DNA of 8,777 bases from an uncultured Clostridia bacterium (GTDB taxonomy: Bacteria > Bacillota > Clostridia > Oscillospirales > Acutalibacteraceae): assembly GCA_947168785.1 (NCBI GenBank), contig CAMVNL010000061.1, positions 1 through 8,777 of the forward strand, written 5' to 3'. Shown here piece by piece: positions 7,251 to 8,777 of this stretch. Below the pieces are notes generated by a model that saw nothing but the letters and a program-made list of their open reading frames with translations, was not told where the DNA came from and made no database searches. The translations under genes were made by a program, and so were the position numbers. How positions within the stretch are numbered: position 1 is the first letter of the stretch; every line of letters begins with the position of its first letter.

Positions 7251-7426
7251 GGCAGCGCTGGTCGCAGAGGTAGTAGATGCCCATCATTAATGGTTCGACA
7301 GGCCTCCTGGCAGATCATTTCAAAAGAGGGGCCGGGAAAGCCGGACATACGGTGGAAGTTATCGATGTCTGTCACGCGGATATTTTTATGCAAGAAATCA
7401 TCTGCAGAAAATAAATTGTCGGCGTC
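7243..7426 (-). pseudogene. Short decayed coding remnant, unidentified
   Basis: On the minus strand, one frame opens after a stop at 7427-7429 and runs through DNLFSADDF, VTDIDNFHRMSGFPGPSFEM and ICQEACR. It lacks an ATG at a sensible place and then runs on through the terminator at 7215-7250 without stopping. A second frame, from about 7314, reads RPVEPLMMGIYYLCDQRCQS and stops inside that terminator, as a true gene end would. A frameshift near 7295 would join the two into one C-terminal gene fragment. I do not recognise the family. The composition and stop placement suggest a remnant, but chance open frames cannot be ruled out. Confidence 0.35.
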
Positions 7427-7439
7427 TCATACGAAAACC

Positions 7440-7464
7440 CCCGGTGCGAGATGACTGCACCGGG
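7440..7464. terminator. GC-rich hairpin, weak bidirectional terminator
   Basis: CCCGGTGC (7440-7447) and GCACCGGG (7457-7464) form a perfect 8-bp stem with a nine-base loop. CGAAAA on the left and CTTTCG on the right extend the symmetry imperfectly. The minus strand continues into GGTTTTCG and the plus strand into CTTTCGG, so the T-run is short in both directions. It lies about 100 bp downstream of the toxin gene. Confidence 0.5.
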
Positions 7465-7519
7465 CTTTCGGCAACTATTCAATTAGATTTTCGTTCAACT
7501 ATAATGCTCCCACTTTAAT

Positions 7520-7558
7520 AATCCCTCACAGGACCTGCTGAAGGTTTTGTGAGGGATT
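7520..7558 (-). terminator. Hairpin immediately downstream of the toxin gene
   Basis: AATCCCTCACA (7520-7530) and TGTGAGGGATT (7548-7558) form a perfect 11-bp stem, with a further ACCT/AGGT pairing in the 17-base interior. It begins six bases after the toxin stop codon. The minus-strand tail is ATTATTAAAG, not a proper T-run. It is therefore either a weak terminator or an RNA-stabilising 3' stem for the toxin-antitoxin message. Confidence 0.55.
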
Positions 7559-7564
7559 CACTGA

Positions 7565-7888
7565 TTATTCGGACAGGATTGTCTCCAGGTCGCGTCCACC
7601 GTAAAGGATTCTGACGATTGAAACGGTTTTCTTTTCAGTATCAACAAGATAGAAAACGATGTAGTTGTCAACCAGCATTTTTCTCATCTGCATGGTCAAC
7701 CATGGTTCCCATTCTACCAACGGATTACGCATTGGAAGTTGATCCAATGTTTTAACAGCAGTGCGAATTCGGTCGATCTGTTTTCGTGCAATGATCGGTT
7801 CGGCAAGCGTAACGGAAATATACGCAAATATATCCCGCAGGTCCTCAATGGATTCCGACGAGTAGATTAACGCAAACCGATCGTTCAT
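7565..7888 (-). CDS. Type II toxin, RelE/ParE superfamily
   Basis: A 107-residue protein of the usual toxin length. It has an N-terminal helix-rich part (SIEDLRDIFAYISVTL, 13-28) followed by the RelE/ParE beta-sheet. Typical features are RKMLVDNYIVFYLVD (69-83) and the C-terminal SIVRILYGGRDLETIL (90-105). Members either cleave mRNA at the ribosome (RelE/YafQ type) or inhibit gyrase (ParE type). The sequence alone does not settle which, although a DinJ/RelB-type partner leans toward an mRNA interferase. The ATG overlaps the antitoxin stop in ATGA (7885-7888), indicating translational coupling so that antitoxin is made first. The gene appears intact. It is richer in A+T than the glycan genes, in keeping with horizontal transfer. 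Confidence 0.9.
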   Translation of the reverse strand: MNDRFALIYSSESIEDLRDIFAYISVTLAEPIIARKQIDRIRTAVKTLDQLPMRNPLVEWEPWLTMQMRKMLVDNYIVFYLVDTEKKTVSIVRILYGGRDLETILSE

Positions 7889-8190
7889 ATCCCGAACTCC
7901 CGAGAGAAAATCACATCCGCTTCTTCTGCCGTATAGCTTTTGCCGTTACGCAGCGACTCAACGCCTGCTGTAAGCGCGGCGTCAAGCTCCTCTCTGCTCA
8001 TTGCGCCGACAGCAAGCGGTTTCTTCTCAGGAAGACGCGGCTCGAACGGAAGTCCGCGATTCAGTATGATCTGGCTGTAAAGCATTTGAATAGCGTTGGA
8101 AGGAGAGATTCCCAACTGGGAAAGAATCCCTTCCGCGTTTTCTTTTAACTGTGTGTCAATCCGTGCGTATACAGCGGATGTGTTTGCCAT
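7885..8190 (-). CDS. Antitoxin, RelB/DinJ family
   Basis: A 101-residue protein with the RelB/DinJ ribbon-helix-helix N-terminus: TSAVYARIDTQLKENAEGIL (4-23), then LGISPSNAIQMLYSQIILN (26-44). It continues with GLPFEPRLP (46-54) and a C-terminal toxin-binding tail ending in EEADVIFSREFGI. It should bind and neutralise the toxin encoded directly after it and repress its own promoter. Two ATGs are possible. The one at 8196 is only two bases from AAGGAG, whereas 8190 has the ideal eight-base spacing and gives the common MANTS-type start, so 8190 is preferred. The alternative would add only Met-Thr. Confidence 0.93.
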   Translation of the reverse strand: MANTSAVYARIDTQLKENAEGILSQLGISPSNAIQMLYSQIILNRGLPFEPRLPEKKPLAVGAMSREELDAALTAGVESLRNGKSYTAEEADVIFSREFGI

Positions 8191-8220
8191 TGTCATCGCT
8201 CCTTGTCACTTTCTGAGAGT

Positions 8221-8249
8221 AGTATATCAAAAATTAAATTAAAATGCAA
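8221..8249 (-). promoter_or_regulatory. Promoter of the toxin-antitoxin operon
   Basis: On the minus strand, -35 TTGCAT (8244-8249) and -10 TATACT (8221-8226; five of six) are separated by 17 bp of almost pure A+T. The -10 lies about 30 bp upstream of the antitoxin start. The weak -35 box coincides with the first bases of the operator-like repeat, the arrangement expected for autorepression. Confidence 0.65.
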
Positions 8250-8263
8250 GCAATTGCAAGCAT
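8244..8263. promoter_or_regulatory. Operator-like palindrome with direct repeats
   Basis: The 20-bp site has the form ATGC-N2-GCAATTGC-N2-GCAT, a palindrome broken only at the two N2 positions. At the same time it carries the direct repeat TGCAAGCA twice, 10 bp apart (8245-8252 and 8255-8262). It overlaps the -35 box of the toxin-antitoxin promoter. Ribbon-helix-helix antitoxins bind paired short repeats one helical turn apart, so this is the probable binding site of the antitoxin or the toxin-antitoxin complex. Confidence 0.6.
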
Positions 8264-8488
8264 TTATATAAAAATTGAGAAAGGATGATCCTGTATATGA
8301 TTGTTTCCAAATTCACCGCCAAGAGGTGGGTAAACAGCTTTTTCCGTTTTTCGGCGCAGCGAACGACCGTATTCCCGTAAAAAGAAAACTGAACGGGAGA
8401 CGGTCCAAATTCAGGACACTTGAGTCGAGAATAAATGCCGAAAATCGGCACAGTTGAAATAAAATTCAATAAAGGAAGGCTCAATCTG

Positions 8489-8646
8489 ATGAAACCCAAA
8501 AAACAACATCGTGAATCTATTATCTCCTTCAACGAGCGGGCCAACCGCGTTGAAGTGATTACCTACAATACGTCGCTGATCTAACGGTTGACAGCGCTGA
8601 GCGACGAGCATATACCGTCCGCATGGATACGAAATACTTCTCATAA
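8489..8646 (+). pseudogene. Broken small gene, unidentified accessory protein
   Basis: An ATG at 8489 follows AAAGGAAGG, and the frame reads MKPKKQHRESIISFNERANR then VEVITYNTSLI before a TAA at 8582-8584. Past that stop the same frame continues RLTALSDE. After a one-base shift near 8609 it reads YTVRMDTKYFS and ends at TAA (8644-8646). The joined text resembles small proteins of about 50-100 residues found on clostridial mobile elements with an Ile/Val-rich EVYTYN-like core, as far as I recall. The nonsense codon plus frameshift suggests decay. An in-frame ATG at 8435 exists but lacks a ribosome binding site. Alternatively it is a genuine 31-residue peptide. Confidence 0.45.
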
Positions 8647-8733
8647 TTATTGATTAGGCGGGCTTTCGTCAGACGCCTTTGTATTATCCCCGCGTCCACC
8701 CCTTTTTTTGGTTAGCCAAAGATAATTTTGTGC

Positions 8734-8762
8734 TTTACAAAGCAATACCGTTGTGATACAAT
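8734..8762 (+). promoter_or_regulatory. Near-consensus plus-strand promoter at the right edge
   Basis: TTTACA (8734-8739; five of six) and TACAAT (8757-8762; five of six) are separated by exactly 17 bp, and TG at 8754-8755 adds an extended -10 element. Transcription would start near 8769 and run out of the window. It presumably serves a gene just beyond the right edge. Confidence 0.65.
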
Positions 8763-8777
8763 ATCGTTAGTGCTTGC

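Larger units (their letters stand above)
6997..7564. other. Spacer between the glycan operon and the toxin-antitoxin operon
   Basis: This 568-bp stretch contains no intact gene. From left to right it holds the operon leader and promoter, a 97-bp imperfect palindrome, a strong minus-strand terminator, a decayed minus-strand coding stretch, and two further hairpins. The run of stem-loops would block transcription arriving from the toxin-antitoxin genes before it reached the operon promoter. Small open frames here either run through hairpins or lack ribosome binding sites. Confidence 0.7.
8191..8777. other. Region right of the toxin-antitoxin operon without an intact gene
   Basis: Apart from the toxin-antitoxin promoter and operator, 8264-8434 shows nothing I can support. 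A 60-residue plus-strand frame (8275-8457) starts at TTG, lacks a ribosome binding site and has no recognised motif. A tiny hairpin, GCCGA-AAA-TCGGC, lies at 8437-8449. Then follow a broken small gene (8489-8646) and a promoter facing out of the window (8734-8762). The stretch reads as decayed mobile-element DNA. Confidence 0.6.

Noticed and set aside
7100..7393. A 97-codon minus-strand frame as an intact gene
   Set aside because: It starts at TTG without a ribosome binding site, and its second half runs through a terminator and a large palindrome. Only the first half could be coding, so it is listed as part of a remnant.
7478..7505. A plus-strand promoter with a perfect TATAAT at 7500-7505
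   Set aside because: The -35 position holds only a poor match and the transcript would run straight into the 11-bp hairpin and antisense to the toxin gene. The -10 match alone is expected by chance in AT-rich DNA.
8239..8544. A 101-codon minus-strand frame
   Set aside because: It overlaps the toxin-antitoxin operator and the plus-strand remnant, lacks a ribosome binding site and has no recognisable motif.
1..8777. A CRISPR array, riboswitch or integrase attachment site
   Set aside because: No regularly spaced direct repeats, no recognised aptamer core and no integrase or paired attachment repeats were seen.

Overview
The window looks like chromosomal DNA from a Gram-positive anaerobe of the Clostridia (gut Ruminococcaceae/Lachnospiraceae-like). 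This is inferred from strong AAAGGAGG-type ribosome binding sites, sigma-A-like promoters with 17-bp spacers, GC-rich carbohydrate genes and the kinds of genes present. No rRNA or other taxonomic marker is present, so the assignment is tentative.

Left and centre (about 200-7100): a GC-rich block of four genes, all on the minus strand and therefore read right to left. Transcription appears to start at a good promoter at 7064-7092. The order is an exported or membrane-anchored calcineurin-like phosphoesterase (6034-6996), a GH116-type (GBA2-like) beta-glycosidase without a signal peptide (3454-5958), a sugar-porter-like MFS transporter (2027-3457, overlapping the GH116 gene by 4 bp in an ATGA junction), and a secreted right-handed beta-helix glycoside hydrolase of GH28/GH49 type (204-1865). 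The last gene also has its own promoter (TTGACA-17-TAAACT) and is followed by a strong terminator at 134-166. The simplest reading is a small glycan or glycoside foraging locus: extracellular trimming and dephosphorylation, import by the MFS carrier, and hydrolysis in the cytoplasm by the GH116 enzyme. The substrate cannot be read from sequence.

Spacer (about 7100-7560): no intact gene. It holds a large imperfect palindrome (7108-7204), a strong minus-strand terminator (7215-7250), two more hairpins (7440-7464 and 7520-7558), and a short decayed coding stretch on the minus strand (7243-7426).

Right (7565-8777): more AT-rich accessory DNA. A complete type II toxin-antitoxin operon (DinJ/RelB-like antitoxin, then RelE/ParE-like toxin, 4-bp overlap) is read on the minus strand from a promoter whose -35 box lies inside a 20-bp operator-like repeat. 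Further right, on the plus strand, is a probable broken small gene (8489-8646) and, at the window edge, a near-consensus promoter (8734-8762) for a gene beyond the window. The mixture of TA genes, gene remnants and hairpins suggests mobile-element debris next to a stable metabolic operon.
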